Below are positions 16,333 to 24,049 of a stretch of DNA of 64,000 nucleotides, in pieces; the stretch's first letter is position 1; each line of letters opens with the position of its first letter. Source of the DNA: an uncultured Alphaproteobacteria bacterium (lineage in GTDB: Bacteria > Pseudomonadota > Alphaproteobacteria > RF32 > CAG-239); assembly GCA_944393225.1 (NCBI GenBank), contig CALXZK010000007.1, positions 1 to 64,000 on the forward strand. Reading direction: 5' to 3'. The notes beneath the pieces are model-generated. The model was given only the letters and a program-made list of their open reading frames with translations, had not been told where the DNA came from and searched no databases. The translations under genes and the position numbers were made by a program.

Positions 16333-17586
16333 TTAAGAATTCATGTTATTGAAGAAATCTTGATTATCTTTGCTCTGTTTGAGCTTATCAAGCAAGAATT
16401 CCATACCGTCGGTCATGCCCATTTGCATCAGAACACGGCGCAAAACCCACATCTTGGACAAGGTTGCTTTATCAACCAACAATTCTTCTTTACGGGTGCC
16501 CGAACGAGTAATATCAATGGTCGGGAACAAGCGTTTATCGGTTAATTTTCTATCCAAAATGATTTCAGAGTTACCGGTACCTTTGAATTCTTCAAAAATA
16601 ACTTCATCCATACGAGAACCGGTATCAATTAAAGCGGTAGCAATAATGGTTAAAGAACCGCCTTCTTCCACGTTACGCGCAGCACCGAGCAAGCGTTTCG
16701 GACGTTGCAAAGCATTGGCATCAACACCACCGGTCAAAACTTTACCAGATGATGGAATAACCGTATTGTATGCGCGGCCCAAACGAGTGATTGAATCCAG
16801 CAAAATGACAACGTCTTTCTTGGTTTCAACCAATCTTTTGGCTTTTTCAATAACCATTTCAGCAACTTGAACGTGACGTGATGCCGGCTCATCAAAGGTA
16901 GAAGAAATAACTTCACCTTTAACGGAGCGCATCATATCGGTCACTTCTTCCGGACGTTCATCAATCAGCAAAACCATTAAATAGGCTTCTGGGTGGTTGG
17001 TGGCAATTGCGTGAGCAATGTTTTGCAACATAACGGTTTTACCGGTACGCGGCGGAGCCACAATCAAACCACGTTGACCTTTACCCTGCGGCGCAATCAA
17101 ATCAATCACGCGGGTGGTATAGTCTTTGTCACCGCAAATAATGTCAAAATCTAATTTTTCAGTAGGATAAAGGGGGGTAAGGTTATCAAAATTTATTCGG
17201 AGTTTGGAAAGTTCAGGATCAGCAAAATTAATTCGGTTTACTTTGGTAAGGGCAAAATAGCGTTCGTTGTCTTTGGGAGCTCTGATTTCTCCTTCAACGG
17301 TATCGCCGGTTCGTAAACCAAATTTTTTAACTTGAGAAGGAGAAACATAAATATCATCCGGACCGGCAAGGTAGTTTGACTGGCTGGATCTTAAAAAACC
17401 GAAGCCATCTTGCAGAACTTCGATTGTACCTTCTCCATAAATAATATTATCTTCGCTGGCAACTTTCTTCAAAATTGCGAACATTAAATCTTGTTTGCGC
17501 ATTGAAGAAGCATCTTCAATACCAAGGTCCTCTGCCTCTGTTAAGAGTTCTTTCGGAGATTTTTGCTTTAATTCTTGTAAATTCAT
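16333..17586 (-). CDS. rho: Transcription termination factor Rho
   Basis: A 417-residue Rho hexameric RNA helicase. The N-terminal helical part is followed by the cold-shock-like RNA-binding domain ([18 protein letters not shown], about 61-78), the Walker A APPRTGKT (about 178-185), Walker B VVILLDS, the Q-loop region and the R-loop near SGTRKEELL. The length is normal. An AAGG ribosome-binding site precedes the ATG. The long AT-rich region upstream both carries the proposed origin and could be a leader for rho, which is often autoregulated. Confidence 0.97.
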   Translation of the reverse strand: MNLQELKQKSPKELLTEAEDLGIEDASSMRKQDLMFAILKKVASEDNIIYGEGTIEVLQDGFGFLRSSQSNYLAGPDDIYVSPSQVKKFGLRTGDTVEGEIRAPKDNERYFALTKVNRINFADPELSKLRINFDNLTPLYPTEKLDFDIICGDKDYTTRVIDLIAPQGKGQRGLIVAPPRTGKTVMLQNIAHAIATNHPEAYLMVLLIDERPEEVTDMMRSVKGEVISSTFDEPASRHVQVAEMVIEKAKRLVETKKDVVILLDSITRLGRAYNTVIPSSGKVLTGGVDANALQRPKRLLGAARNVEEGGSLTIIATALIDTGSRMDEVIFEEFKGTGNSEIILDRKLTDKRLFPTIDITRSGTRKEELLVDKATLSKMWVLRRVLMQMGMTDGMEFLLDKLKQSKDNQDFFNNMNS

Positions 17587-17621
17587 GCTTACCTTAATTT
17601 TTTGGGAATAAATTTCTGCAG

Positions 17622-17636
17622 TTAAGAATTTATTAA
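17622..17636. promoter_or_regulatory. CtrA-type site 1 in oriC
   Basis: TTAA-GAATTTA-TTAA fits the full CtrA recognition pattern TTAA-N7-TTAA. It is 36 bp upstream of the rho start codon, so it could also affect rho expression. Confidence 0.4.
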
Positions 17637-17769
17637 GTGTTTTTAATAAATATGTTCGGTAGGTAATTTTTATATATTCTCATATTTTATTTTTGTCAAT
17701 TGAATTTGGCAAAGGGAAGGAATGTAAAAAAATTATATTTACCTGCCGAGATTATATTAAGGTATTAGG

Positions 17770-17784
17770 TTAATTTTTTATTAA
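17770..17784. promoter_or_regulatory. CtrA-type site 2 in oriC
   Basis: TTAA-TTTTTTA-TTAA followed by C and preceded by G, giving GTTAA-N7-TTAAC, the preferred symmetric form. A GC hairpin begins right after it. Confidence 0.5.
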
Positions 17785-17850
17785 CAGCCCCGCAGGGCTA
17801 ACAATATATTTTTAAAATTTTAGTTGTTATTTGTATATCCCTGTGAGTTT

Positions 17851-17859
17851 TGTGGATAA
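17851..17859 (-). promoter_or_regulatory. DnaA box, perfect consensus
   Basis: TGTGGATAA, the complement of TTATCCACA, the strongest DnaA binding sequence. It lies 16 bp before an inverted near-box at 17876. Confidence 0.8.
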
Positions 17860-17875
17860 GTTTTCATAAACAGAG

Positions 17876-17884
17876 TTGTCCACA
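17876..17884 (+). promoter_or_regulatory. DnaA box, one mismatch
   Basis: TTGTCCACA differs from TTATCCACA by one base and faces the perfect box at 17851-17859. Confidence 0.65.
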
Positions 17885-17907
17885 AATGCTTGTTTTAAAA
17901 CGAATCG

Positions 17908-17922
17908 TTAATAAAAGATTAA
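17908..17922. promoter_or_regulatory. CtrA-type site 3 in oriC
   Basis: GTTAA-TAAAAGA-TTAAC, a symmetric full CtrA-type site 23 bp from the DnaA box at 17876, close enough for competition between the two proteins as described for Caulobacter. Confidence 0.5.
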
Positions 17923-18002
17923 CAAAATTTAGCTTTTTGGATTCTTTTTCAATCTCATAAACACCATAACTGGATTCAAAACTTTAATTTTTAATTTTTA
18001 AA

Positions 18003-18011
18003 ATATCCACA
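18003..18011 (+). promoter_or_regulatory. DnaA box, one mismatch
   Basis: ATATCCACA, one base from consensus, directly after an A/T-only run that could be the unwinding element. Confidence 0.5.
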
Positions 18012-18103
18012 AGGGGGTATAAGTTTTGGTGCCTGTATATAACTCTGAGTTTGGATTTTGCAATATGCGGATTAAATTGTATAAGAACTTTAAGTGATGT
18101 GAG

Positions 18104-18112
18104 TTATACACA
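18104..18112 (+). promoter_or_regulatory. DnaA box, R2 type
   Basis: TTATACACA matches the relaxed consensus TTWTNCACA and equals the R2-type box of E. coli oriC. It lies 5 bp from CtrA-type site 4. Confidence 0.65.
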
Positions 18113-18117
18113 GAAAG

Positions 18118-18132
18118 TTAACGTTCTGTTAA
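18118..18132. promoter_or_regulatory. CtrA-type site 4 in oriC
   Basis: TTAA-CGTTCTG-TTAA, 46 bp upstream of the coaE start and adjacent to a DnaA box. Confidence 0.45.
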
Positions 18133-18177
18133 TAACTCCGATTTGTTTTTATATATCAGATGTTTAAGGCATGAGTT

Positions 18178-18759
18178 ATGATTTTGGCGGCGATTACCGG
18201 TTCCATTGGTTGCGGAAAGACAACTTTGGCAAATATATTTAAAAAACTCGGATATCCGGTTTTTGATGCCGATGCTTGGGTGAGAAGACTTTATTTTAAG
18301 CCTGAATTTATTAAACTTATTTTGCAAAATTTTCCGCAAGCCCAAACAGACGGCGTTTTTGATAAAAGAAAATTGCGCCTGCTGGTTTTTGATGATAAAC
18401 AACAGTTGCAAAAATTGGAAAGTTTGATTCATCCTTTTTTAAAAAGACAACTCAAAGCTCTTATCAGAAAAAATGCGCAGACTGATGATTTGTTGTTTTT
18501 AGATGCCGCTCTTTTGTTTGAGCTTGGTTGGGATAAATATTGCGATTTTGTAATTACCGTTAATGTTGATGAAAAAGTACAAAAACAACGCGTTATGCAA
18601 AGAGATAAGGTCTCGGCAGAGCATGTTGACAAGATTATCGGCAAACAAATGAGCCAAAAAGAAAAAGTAGCCAAAGCCGATTGGGTGGTGGAAACCGATG
18701 TTCCACTTAATTTACTCAAAGTTTCGGCTTTGGAAATTGTTAAAGGTTTGAAGGGATAA
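18178..18759 (+). CDS. coaE: Dephospho-CoA kinase
   Basis: A 193-residue P-loop kinase that phosphorylates dephospho-CoA at the 3' hydroxyl in the last step of CoA synthesis. Walker A is GSIGCGKTT (8-16); the VFDADAWVR stretch (about 30-38) carries the catalytic aspartate; the lid region is around RVMQRDK. The length is normal. AAGG precedes the ATG by 9 bases. It is the first gene after the proposed origin and is followed by dnaQ after a few bases. Confidence 0.95.
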   Translation: MILAAITGSIGCGKTTLANIFKKLGYPVFDADAWVRRLYFKPEFIKLILQNFPQAQTDGVFDKRKLRLLVFDDKQQLQKLESLIHPFLKRQLKALIRKNAQTDDLLFLDAALLFELGWDKYCDFVITVNVDEKVQKQRVMQRDKVSAEHVDKIIGKQMSQKEKVAKADWVVETDVPLNLLKVSALEIVKGLKG

Positions 18760-18763
18760 AGTG

Positions 18764-19483
18764 ATGGTTAGAGAGATTGTTTTTGATACGGAAACTACCG
18801 GTTTTGACGCGGATAAAGGCGATAGATTGGTCGAAATCGGCGCGGTTGAGCTCATTAACCATGTTCCTACCGGAAAAACTTATCACCAATATATCAACCC
18901 GCAGAGAGAAGTGCCGGAAGATGCTTTCAAAGTGCATGGTTTGTCTTATGAGTTTTTGAAAGATTTTCCGACTTTCGATCAGGTTGTTGATGAATGGCTC
19001 GACTTTGTTGGTGAAGACGGCATTTTGGTAGCGCATAATGCCAAGTTCGATATCACTTTCTGTAACTTTGAGCAAAAAGCATTAAATAAACGTGAGTTTA
19101 CGTGGGATAAGGTTATTGATACCTTGGAAATTGCCCGCAATATGTTTCCCGGATCACGTGTTAATTTGGATGCTCTTTGTAAGCGTTTTAATATTGATAA
19201 CTCAAACCGTACCAAACACGGCGCTTTGCTCGATGCTGAACTCTTGGCCGAAGTTTATCTGCAATTGATTGGCGGTCAAGAACCTGCGATGATGTTTGAT
19301 GAGAAGAAAAAAACTACTCAGCAAACAACAGAGGTTCAATTTGGTGCAGCAGACGGAAAGGTGCGAGAAGCGCGTCATTTTCCTTTGAGCGAAGAAGAAA
19401 TTAATATTCATAACGAATTTTTGCAAAACAAAATAAAAGGTGCAATTTGGCTCGCCGAGCCGGAAAGCGAAAATAAACAATAG
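18764..19483 (+). CDS. dnaQ: DNA polymerase III epsilon subunit (3'-5' exonuclease)
   Basis: A 239-residue DnaQ proofreading exonuclease. ExoI is DTETTGFD near the N-terminus, ExoII is AHNAKFDITF, and ExoIII-epsilon is HGALLDAELLAEVY with the catalytic histidine and aspartate. The C-terminal polar tail ending in an NIHNEFL region probably contacts the polymerase alpha subunit. ATG 18764 is preferred over the GTG three bases upstream, using AAGGG as the ribosome-binding site. The stop codon abuts the stop of the convergent Smr gene with no spacer. Confidence 0.94.
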   Translation: MVREIVFDTETTGFDADKGDRLVEIGAVELINHVPTGKTYHQYINPQREVPEDAFKVHGLSYEFLKDFPTFDQVVDEWLDFVGEDGILVAHNAKFDITFCNFEQKALNKREFTWDKVIDTLEIARNMFPGSRVNLDALCKRFNIDNSNRTKHGALLDAELLAEVYLQLIGGQEPAMMFDEKKKTTQQTTEVQFGAADGKVREARHFPLSEEEINIHNEFLQNKIKGAIWLAEPESENKQ

Positions 19484-20026
19484 TTATCTTTTGCGGCGGA
19501 GTAAAACGTATAAAGCGCCTTCGCCGCCGTCTTTGATTTGTGAATAGCTGATACTTAAAATTAAGGGTCTTAATTCTCTTGAATTGAGCCATTGCGGCAC
19601 TTTTTCTTTCAATATGCCGCGACGGGGCATAATCTCTTCATCTTCCGGATGAGATTTGCCTTTGCCGGTGACAATCAAAATGCAGCGCAAATTGTCAATA
19701 TAAGCGTTTTTAACAAAGTTGGTAACGGCTTTCCAAGCTTCATCTTCGGTGTAGCCGTGTAAATCTAATCTTCTTTCGATTTTGAATTCGCCGCGTTTGA
19801 ATTTGGTTGCCGTGTTTCTATCTAAATCGGCAATTTGTCCGATGGCTAAGTCGTTTAATTTGTTGCCATGATAAACCGCAGAATTGTCAATGCTGTTGCG
19901 AATGGGCGGCAATTCTTTTGTCGGGCGCTCAATTTCTTCTGCTTGCGGAATGGTTTGTATGTCTTTGGTGGTTTCAAACCACAGGCTTAAATCTTCTTTA
20001 CTTATGTTCGGTTGGTTGTTCTTCAT
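19484..20026 (-). CDS. Smr-domain protein
   Basis: A 180-residue protein with an N-terminal polar part (1-90) and a C-terminal Smr domain (about 91-180) bearing LDLHGYTEDEA, the TGKG motif and a final basic patch RRKR. Smr domains of MutS2 and stand-alone proteins are nucleases acting on DNA or RNA; the exact substrate of this DUF-type alphaproteobacterial protein is not known. Its start overlaps the preceding membrane-protein gene by 29 bases, and mltA and the Tim44-like gene lie upstream, a conserved alphaproteobacterial neighbourhood. Confidence 0.87.
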   Translation of the reverse strand: MKNNQPNISKEDLSLWFETTKDIQTIPQAEEIERPTKELPPIRNSIDNSAVYHGNKLNDLAIGQIADLDRNTATKFKRGEFKIERRLDLHGYTEDEAWKAVTNFVKNAYIDNLRCILIVTGKGKSHPEDEEIMPRRGILKEKVPQWLNSRELRPLILSISYSQIKDGGEGALYVLLRRKR

Positions 20027-20492
20027 CTTTTTTAGTTTCTTCCGGTTTTTTATCCAACATATAATCGGAAAAGTTTAAAATGACAAACTCTTTCCAATCG
20101 CCTTCGGGCGCAACGCAACCAAGTTTTTTGTTTTCGGCATTTACCAAAACAATGCCGCCGAATTTCCATAAGTTTTCGCAGTTTTCATATGATGAAATGA
20201 GATAAGCTTTGGTTCTTTCAATGACCTTATGATAGAGCTTTTTCTTGAAATAAGTGCTGTAAACCATAATCATGGCTACAATAAACAATAATCCAAAGAT
20301 GACCCCGACCAAAATGATGAGTATTAAGCCAATGAGCACGGGGACAAGAATTGGAAGCAAACATTCCCACGGATTATATATCGGAGAGCCTGGGCGGTTG
20401 ACTTTGCCATAATCCATATACAAACGAAGTTGGTCTTTTTCTACGGCTGTTTTTAAGGCTCTGAAAACCATTTTGTCTGCTTTTGTTACCAT
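19998..20492 (-). CDS. Membrane protein of unknown function
   Basis: A 164-residue protein that I do not recognise. A basic N-terminal region of about 43 residues precedes a long hydrophobic stretch (about 45-82) long enough for two membrane segments in a hairpin, then a soluble domain, and a charged tail rich in lysine and glutamate (about 148-164). It overlaps the Smr gene by 29 bases and follows mltA by 1 base, so it belongs to the tim44-mltA-smr transcript. Confidence 0.65.
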   Translation of the reverse strand: MVTKADKMVFRALKTAVEKDQLRLYMDYGKVNRPGSPIYNPWECLLPILVPVLIGLILIILVGVIFGLLFIVAMIMVYSTYFKKKLYHKVIERTKAYLISSYENCENLWKFGGIVLVNAENKKLGCVAPEGDWKEFVILNFSDYMLDKKPEETKKDEEQPTEHK

Positions 20493-20493
20493 G

Positions 20494-21645
20494 TTATTTT
20501 ACCTCGGTTGAATTGGGTAGAAGAATGTAATATTGTCCTTTGGCGTGCATGCGACCGGCTTTTTCTAAAACTTCATCGCCGCCACTGCCCCAGAAATAGT
20601 CACCGCGGATGGCTCCTTTAATGGCTCCGCCGACATCTTGAGCAACAACCAATTTGTTGATGCTTTCTTTATCCGGACCGGTTGTTTCCAGCCATAATAA
20701 TGCGCCCAAAGGAATGAATTTGCGGTCAACAGCCAAGCTTCTGCCTGCGGTTAATGAAACACCTTGCGCGCCAATCGGACCATCGGCTTTGACCAAGCGA
20801 TGAAAAACATATCTTTCATTTTTGTTCATGGGCGAAAGAGCTTTATCGGGGTTTTCTTTGAGCCATTTTTTGATTTTGCCCATGGATGCTTGTCCGGGTT
20901 TGATAAGTTTTTCTTCCAGCAAGATGCTGCCGATACCCTTGAAAGCTCTGCCGTTGTTGTCGGCATAGCCAATGCGAATCAGCGAGCCGTCTTCCATTTT
21001 GGCAACGGCGGAACCCTGAATTTGCATAACATAAATATCAACCTCATTATCTGCCCACAAAATTATCGGCGCATTTAAGGGTTTATCATGAATTTCGGCA
21101 CGCGTGTAATAAGGAATGAAAGTGTTGTCTTTGACGCGTCCGACTAATCTTTTGTTGGGCAAAGATTTATCAAAATCTTGCAGGTTGAGCTCTATCATAT
21201 CAAAGGGACGACCATAAACCGGATATTTGTATTTATCTGATTTGTGATATGAAGCATGCAACTCGGTTTCATAATATGAGGTGAATTTTCCTTCTGGTGA
21301 ACCTTGATATTCTACCAAATAAGGTGTGAAGTTTTGTTCCAAAAAGTCTTTATATTTGGTCGGTCGCACGTTTTTCAGATTGTGGCAAAGCTTTTTATAA
21401 TCTGCCGTAGAAATTTTGATGGCAGACAAGCTGTCTATATATTCATTTTTCTTATCTTTTATTTTTTCGCAAGACTTTTTGAAGGCTTTGATAGCCATGC
21501 TGATATCATCTTCTTGCCAGTTGATGAGGTCGGAATATTTGCTTTTTTTCAAACTCAAGTCTTCCATGCTTGTCGGTGTTGAGGTTTCTTCTCCGCAAGA
21601 GCTTAAAAACAGGCTTAAACCTAAAATAAAAGCAATATGTTTCAT
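20494..21645 (-). CDS. mltA: Membrane-bound lytic murein transglycosylase A (lipoprotein)
   Basis: A 383-residue lipoprotein. Start 21645 is preferred over an upstream in-frame ATG at 21756 because the protein then begins with a signal peptide ending in the lipobox LSSC (cysteine 16) and sits 4 bp after the Tim44-like stop. The MltA domain and the C-terminal 3D domain are clear; the latter has AQDVGGAIKGAIRGDYFWG with the conserved aspartates. It cleaves the glycan strand to give 1,6-anhydromuramyl ends, which the AmpG-like permease (26523-27797) may recover. Confidence 0.92.
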   Translation of the reverse strand: MKHIAFILGLSLFLSSCGEETSTPTSMEDLSLKKSKYSDLINWQEDDISMAIKAFKKSCEKIKDKKNEYIDSLSAIKISTADYKKLCHNLKNVRPTKYKDFLEQNFTPYLVEYQGSPEGKFTSYYETELHASYHKSDKYKYPVYGRPFDMIELNLQDFDKSLPNKRLVGRVKDNTFIPYYTRAEIHDKPLNAPIILWADNEVDIYVMQIQGSAVAKMEDGSLIRIGYADNNGRAFKGIGSILLEEKLIKPGQASMGKIKKWLKENPDKALSPMNKNERYVFHRLVKADGPIGAQGVSLTAGRSLAVDRKFIPLGALLWLETTGPDKESINKLVVAQDVGGAIKGAIRGDYFWGSGGDEVLEKAGRMHAKGQYYILLPNSTEVK

Positions 21646-21649
21646 ATTT

Positions 21650-22300
21650 TTATTTCTTTGTTGAGACCAAAATCCAGTTGGGGTTTGTTGAGGTGATGGC
21701 TTTTTCAAATGTCCATTTATCGGTGATGGTTTGAATGTATTGATCATCTCCTTCAATGATTTTTTCTTCTTTATCTTTGAGCAAGTTAACTTGTTGCGAA
21801 ATGAACTCTACCGTGATTTTGGCAATGTTGTTTTTATTGATTTTGGCATCAACGATTTCTGCTTTGTCAAAACCGATAAAATCTAACTCGGCAGTGATGC
21901 CTTCTTCTTTTCTTTTTTCGATAATGTCTTTGAATTTGTTATAAATGGTTTTATTAACCAACATTTCCAAAGTTTCTAAATCAGCTTTGCTGAAAGCCGT
22001 TAAAATGATTTCAAAAGCTTTTTTTGCACCTGATAAAAAGTTGTTTTCTTCAAAATTGGGAATTTGTGCCAAAGTTTTTTGAGTTTCGGTCAAATTGACA
22101 TCTTTAATCTCTGCTTTGTTTTGTTCTTGGTTTTTGTGTTTTTCGGCTTCTTTCATGATAATATCAAAGATTTTGGCAGCGCTTTCTTTTGACAATTTGG
22201 TGCTTTCACCTTCCGGACGTGTGCCCAAAACAGATTTTAAGCGTTGCAAAATAAACACAACAACCAACAAAAGTATGATAATGTCAATATATTGTCCCAT
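21650..22300 (-). CDS. Tim44-domain membrane protein
   Basis: A 216-residue protein with one N-terminal membrane anchor (about 4-20, rich in I, L and V), a charged, coiled-coil-prone linker (30-80) and a C-terminal Tim44-like domain (about 85-215). It is the bacterial relative of the mitochondrial import factor and is found between secB and mltA in most alphaproteobacteria. Members are thought to act at the inner membrane in protein assembly; the precise role is not settled. It is divergent from secB with a 167-bp gap. Confidence 0.86.
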   Translation of the reverse strand: MGQYIDIIILLLVVVFILQRLKSVLGTRPEGESTKLSKESAAKIFDIIMKEAEKHKNQEQNKAEIKDVNLTETQKTLAQIPNFEENNFLSGAKKAFEIILTAFSKADLETLEMLVNKTIYNKFKDIIEKRKEEGITAELDFIGFDKAEIVDAKINKNNIAKITVEFISQQVNLLKDKEEKIIEGDDQYIQTITDKWTFEKAITSTNPNWILVSTKK

Positions 22301-22467
22301 TTTTATCTTTTTCCTCTTTCATATTTCGATAAAAATAATATAGGTTTTTTTTCTTCTCTTCGCAATATAAAATATCTTTATTAAAAAATATCTAAGTAAT
22401 TGACCTGCGCATTTTTTAAGTGTAATTTTGATATAATTTCAGTTTTAATGTTGTTGAGGAGAGAACT

Positions 22468-22935
22468 ATGCAACAAGATAATCAGCCGCAAAATGAAAAC
22501 AAACAACAATTGCCGGCTATTGTGATTAACAGTCAATATATTAAAGATTTTTCATTAGAAATTCCATACGCTCCCGAGATTTTTAAGGAAATTAAGAAAA
22601 ATCCGGATGTTAGTGTAAATGTTGATGTTAATGCTCGTCCGTTGGAAGAAAATTATTTTAATGTGGATTTGGTCTTCACCATTAACGGAGATGTCGAAAA
22701 TAAAAAATTCTTTATTATTGAATTGACCTATTCTGCCGTTGTTCAACTCAACATTCCGCAAGAGCATATTGAACAAGTTTTGATGATTGAAATTCCGAGA
22801 ATGCTTTTCCCGTTTGCGCGTCAGATTATTACAACTTCTTTAACCGAGGCCGGTTTGCCGCCGTTTATGTTGAACCCGATTGATTTTGTTTCAATGTATC
22901 AGGCAAGAAAACAAGCTGCTCAGACTAAAAACTAA
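22468..22935 (+). CDS. secB: Protein-export chaperone SecB
   Basis: A 155-residue SecB, the tetrameric chaperone that keeps outer-membrane and periplasmic precursors unfolded for SecA. The family core (YIKDFSLEIPYAPEIF near residues 24-39, LNIPQEHIEQVL, LFPFARQIITT and the LNPIDF region) is intact. GAGGAG gives a strong ribosome-binding site. It is likely needed for the autotransporters and LptD encoded in this window. Confidence 0.97.
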   Translation: MQQDNQPQNENKQQLPAIVINSQYIKDFSLEIPYAPEIFKEIKKNPDVSVNVDVNARPLEENYFNVDLVFTINGDVENKKFFIIELTYSAVVQLNIPQEHIEQVLMIEIPRMLFPFARQIITTSLTEAGLPPFMLNPIDFVSMYQARKQAAQTKN

Positions 22936-22937
22936 TC

Positions 22938-22952
22938 TTTAAATACACTGTT
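22938..22952 (+). repeat. Origin-domain 15-bp motif, copy 7 (after secB)
   Basis: TTTAAATACACTGTT, the only intergenic copy and the only full copy on the coaE side of the proposed origin; the orientation on the plus strand is the same as in the other six. It lies just before the secB/nrdB terminator. Confidence 0.6.
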
Positions 22953-22960
22953 CAAAAAAA

Positions 22961-22990
22961 AAGAAAGGGCTGAAAAATCAGCCCTTTCTT
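22961..22990. terminator. Bidirectional terminator between secB and nrdB
   Basis: AAGAAAGGGCTGA (22961-22973) and TCAGCCCTTTCTT (22978-22990) form a perfect 13-bp stem with an AAAA loop, flanked by A- and T-runs. Confidence 0.9.
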
Positions 22991-22995
22991 TTTGC

Positions 22996-24030
22996 TTAAA
23001 TTTCGTCCCAACCTTCAACCGCGGTGGATTGGTTGTATGAAGAAACATTGGCTTCAAAGAAGTTGCCTTTAACGTTACCTTCCCCATTCGTATCGGAGAT
23101 TTTTTCCAAATTTTTATACGGGGTTTCGTTAAAGCCTTCATAAATCGGGTTCAAGCCGATTTCTTTCAAGCGTTTGTTAGCCATAAACTTGGTATATTGT
23201 TCAATGGTTTGCGGTGTGATACCCAAAACGTTATCGCCGATGATATGGTTGCTCCAAGCAATTTCTTGCTCTGTGGCTTTGCGGAACATATCATAAATCT
23301 CGTCATCATTGAAAAATTGCGGTCTTTCTTTGCGAATTTCTTTGATGATATTTGAGAATATAACGCAGTGGGTTAACTCATCGCGGTTGATGTATTTGAT
23401 TTCATCTGCCGTGCCAATCATCAGAGAACGGGCAGCCAGATTGTAAAAGAAGTTAAAGCCGTTGTAAAAATACAAGCCTTCCAGAAGGAAGTTGGCGACC
23501 AACACGCGGGCAAAGTTAACATCGTTACGGTCATCTACAAACTTTTGATAGATTTCGGCAATATATTTATTGCGCTCGAGCAAGACTTTATCTTCACGCC
23601 AACGGTCGTAAATCGTGGCTCTTTTTTCTGCCGGAATAATACTCTCAATGATATAAGCATAGCTTTGAGAGTGAACGGCTTCCTGATAAGTTTGAATGGC
23701 CAAAATGAGGTTGACCTCAGGTGCGGTGATATAGTCGGAAATGTTTGGCAGGTTGTTGGTTTGAATACTGTCCAAGAAAACCAAAAAGGACAAGATGCCG
23801 TCATAGGCGTTTTGCTCTGAAGGAGTGAGCTCGTCATAGCAGCGTTTGTCATCATAAAGCGAAACTTTTTCCGGAATCCAGAAGTTTTCCATCATCAGAC
23901 GATAGAGCTTGTTTGCCCATTGATATTTCACGTTGTTTAAGTTGAACAAGTTGGTGACGTTGCCGGCAATCATTTTGCGTTGCAAAACATCATCATTACC
24001 TTCAATGTTAAAAAGTTTTTTTCTTTGCAT
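22996..24030 (-). CDS. nrdB: Ribonucleotide reductase class Ia, beta subunit
   Basis: A 344-residue R2 protein. Iron ligands and the radical site are recognisable: D87 in LDSIQ, E117 and H120 in YQEAVH, and the radical tyrosine Y124 in QSYAYI; further ligands lie in the ELTH region. It generates the tyrosyl radical used by NrdA (24050-26332), which is 19 bp upstream in the same direction. The length is typical (about 340-375). Confidence 0.95.
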   Translation of the reverse strand: MQRKKLFNIEGNDDVLQRKMIAGNVTNLFNLNNVKYQWANKLYRLMMENFWIPEKVSLYDDKRCYDELTPSEQNAYDGILSFLVFLDSIQTNNLPNISDYITAPEVNLILAIQTYQEAVHSQSYAYIIESIIPAEKRATIYDRWREDKVLLERNKYIAEIYQKFVDDRNDVNFARVLVANFLLEGLYFYNGFNFFYNLAARSLMIGTADEIKYINRDELTHCVIFSNIIKEIRKERPQFFNDDEIYDMFRKATEQEIAWSNHIIGDNVLGITPQTIEQYTKFMANKRLKEIGLNPIYEGFNETPYKNLEKISDTNGEGNVKGNFFEANVSSYNQSTAVEGWDEI

Positions 24031-24049
24031 TTGTGTTGTCCTTTAATAT

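Larger units (their letters stand above)
17587..18177. other. oriC: Probable chromosomal replication origin (oriC)
   Basis: A 591-bp non-coding, very AT-rich region between divergent rho and coaE. It contains a perfect DnaA box on the minus strand (17851-17859), an R2-type box TTATACACA (18104-18112), two near-boxes (17876-17884 and 18003-18011), four TTAA-N7-TTAA sites of the CtrA type (17622, 17770, 17908, 18118), a GC hairpin (17786-17799) and A/T-only stretches (17979-18004 and around 17640-17700) suited to unwinding. The position next to coaE/dnaQ and close to parABS matches the origin neighbourhood of many alphaproteobacteria, where hemE, maf and aroE are often also found; those genes are absent here. 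Confidence 0.8.

Noticed and set aside
21646-21756. Upstream in-frame start of MltA
   Set aside because: It lies inside the Tim44-like gene and would bury the lipoprotein signal peptide.
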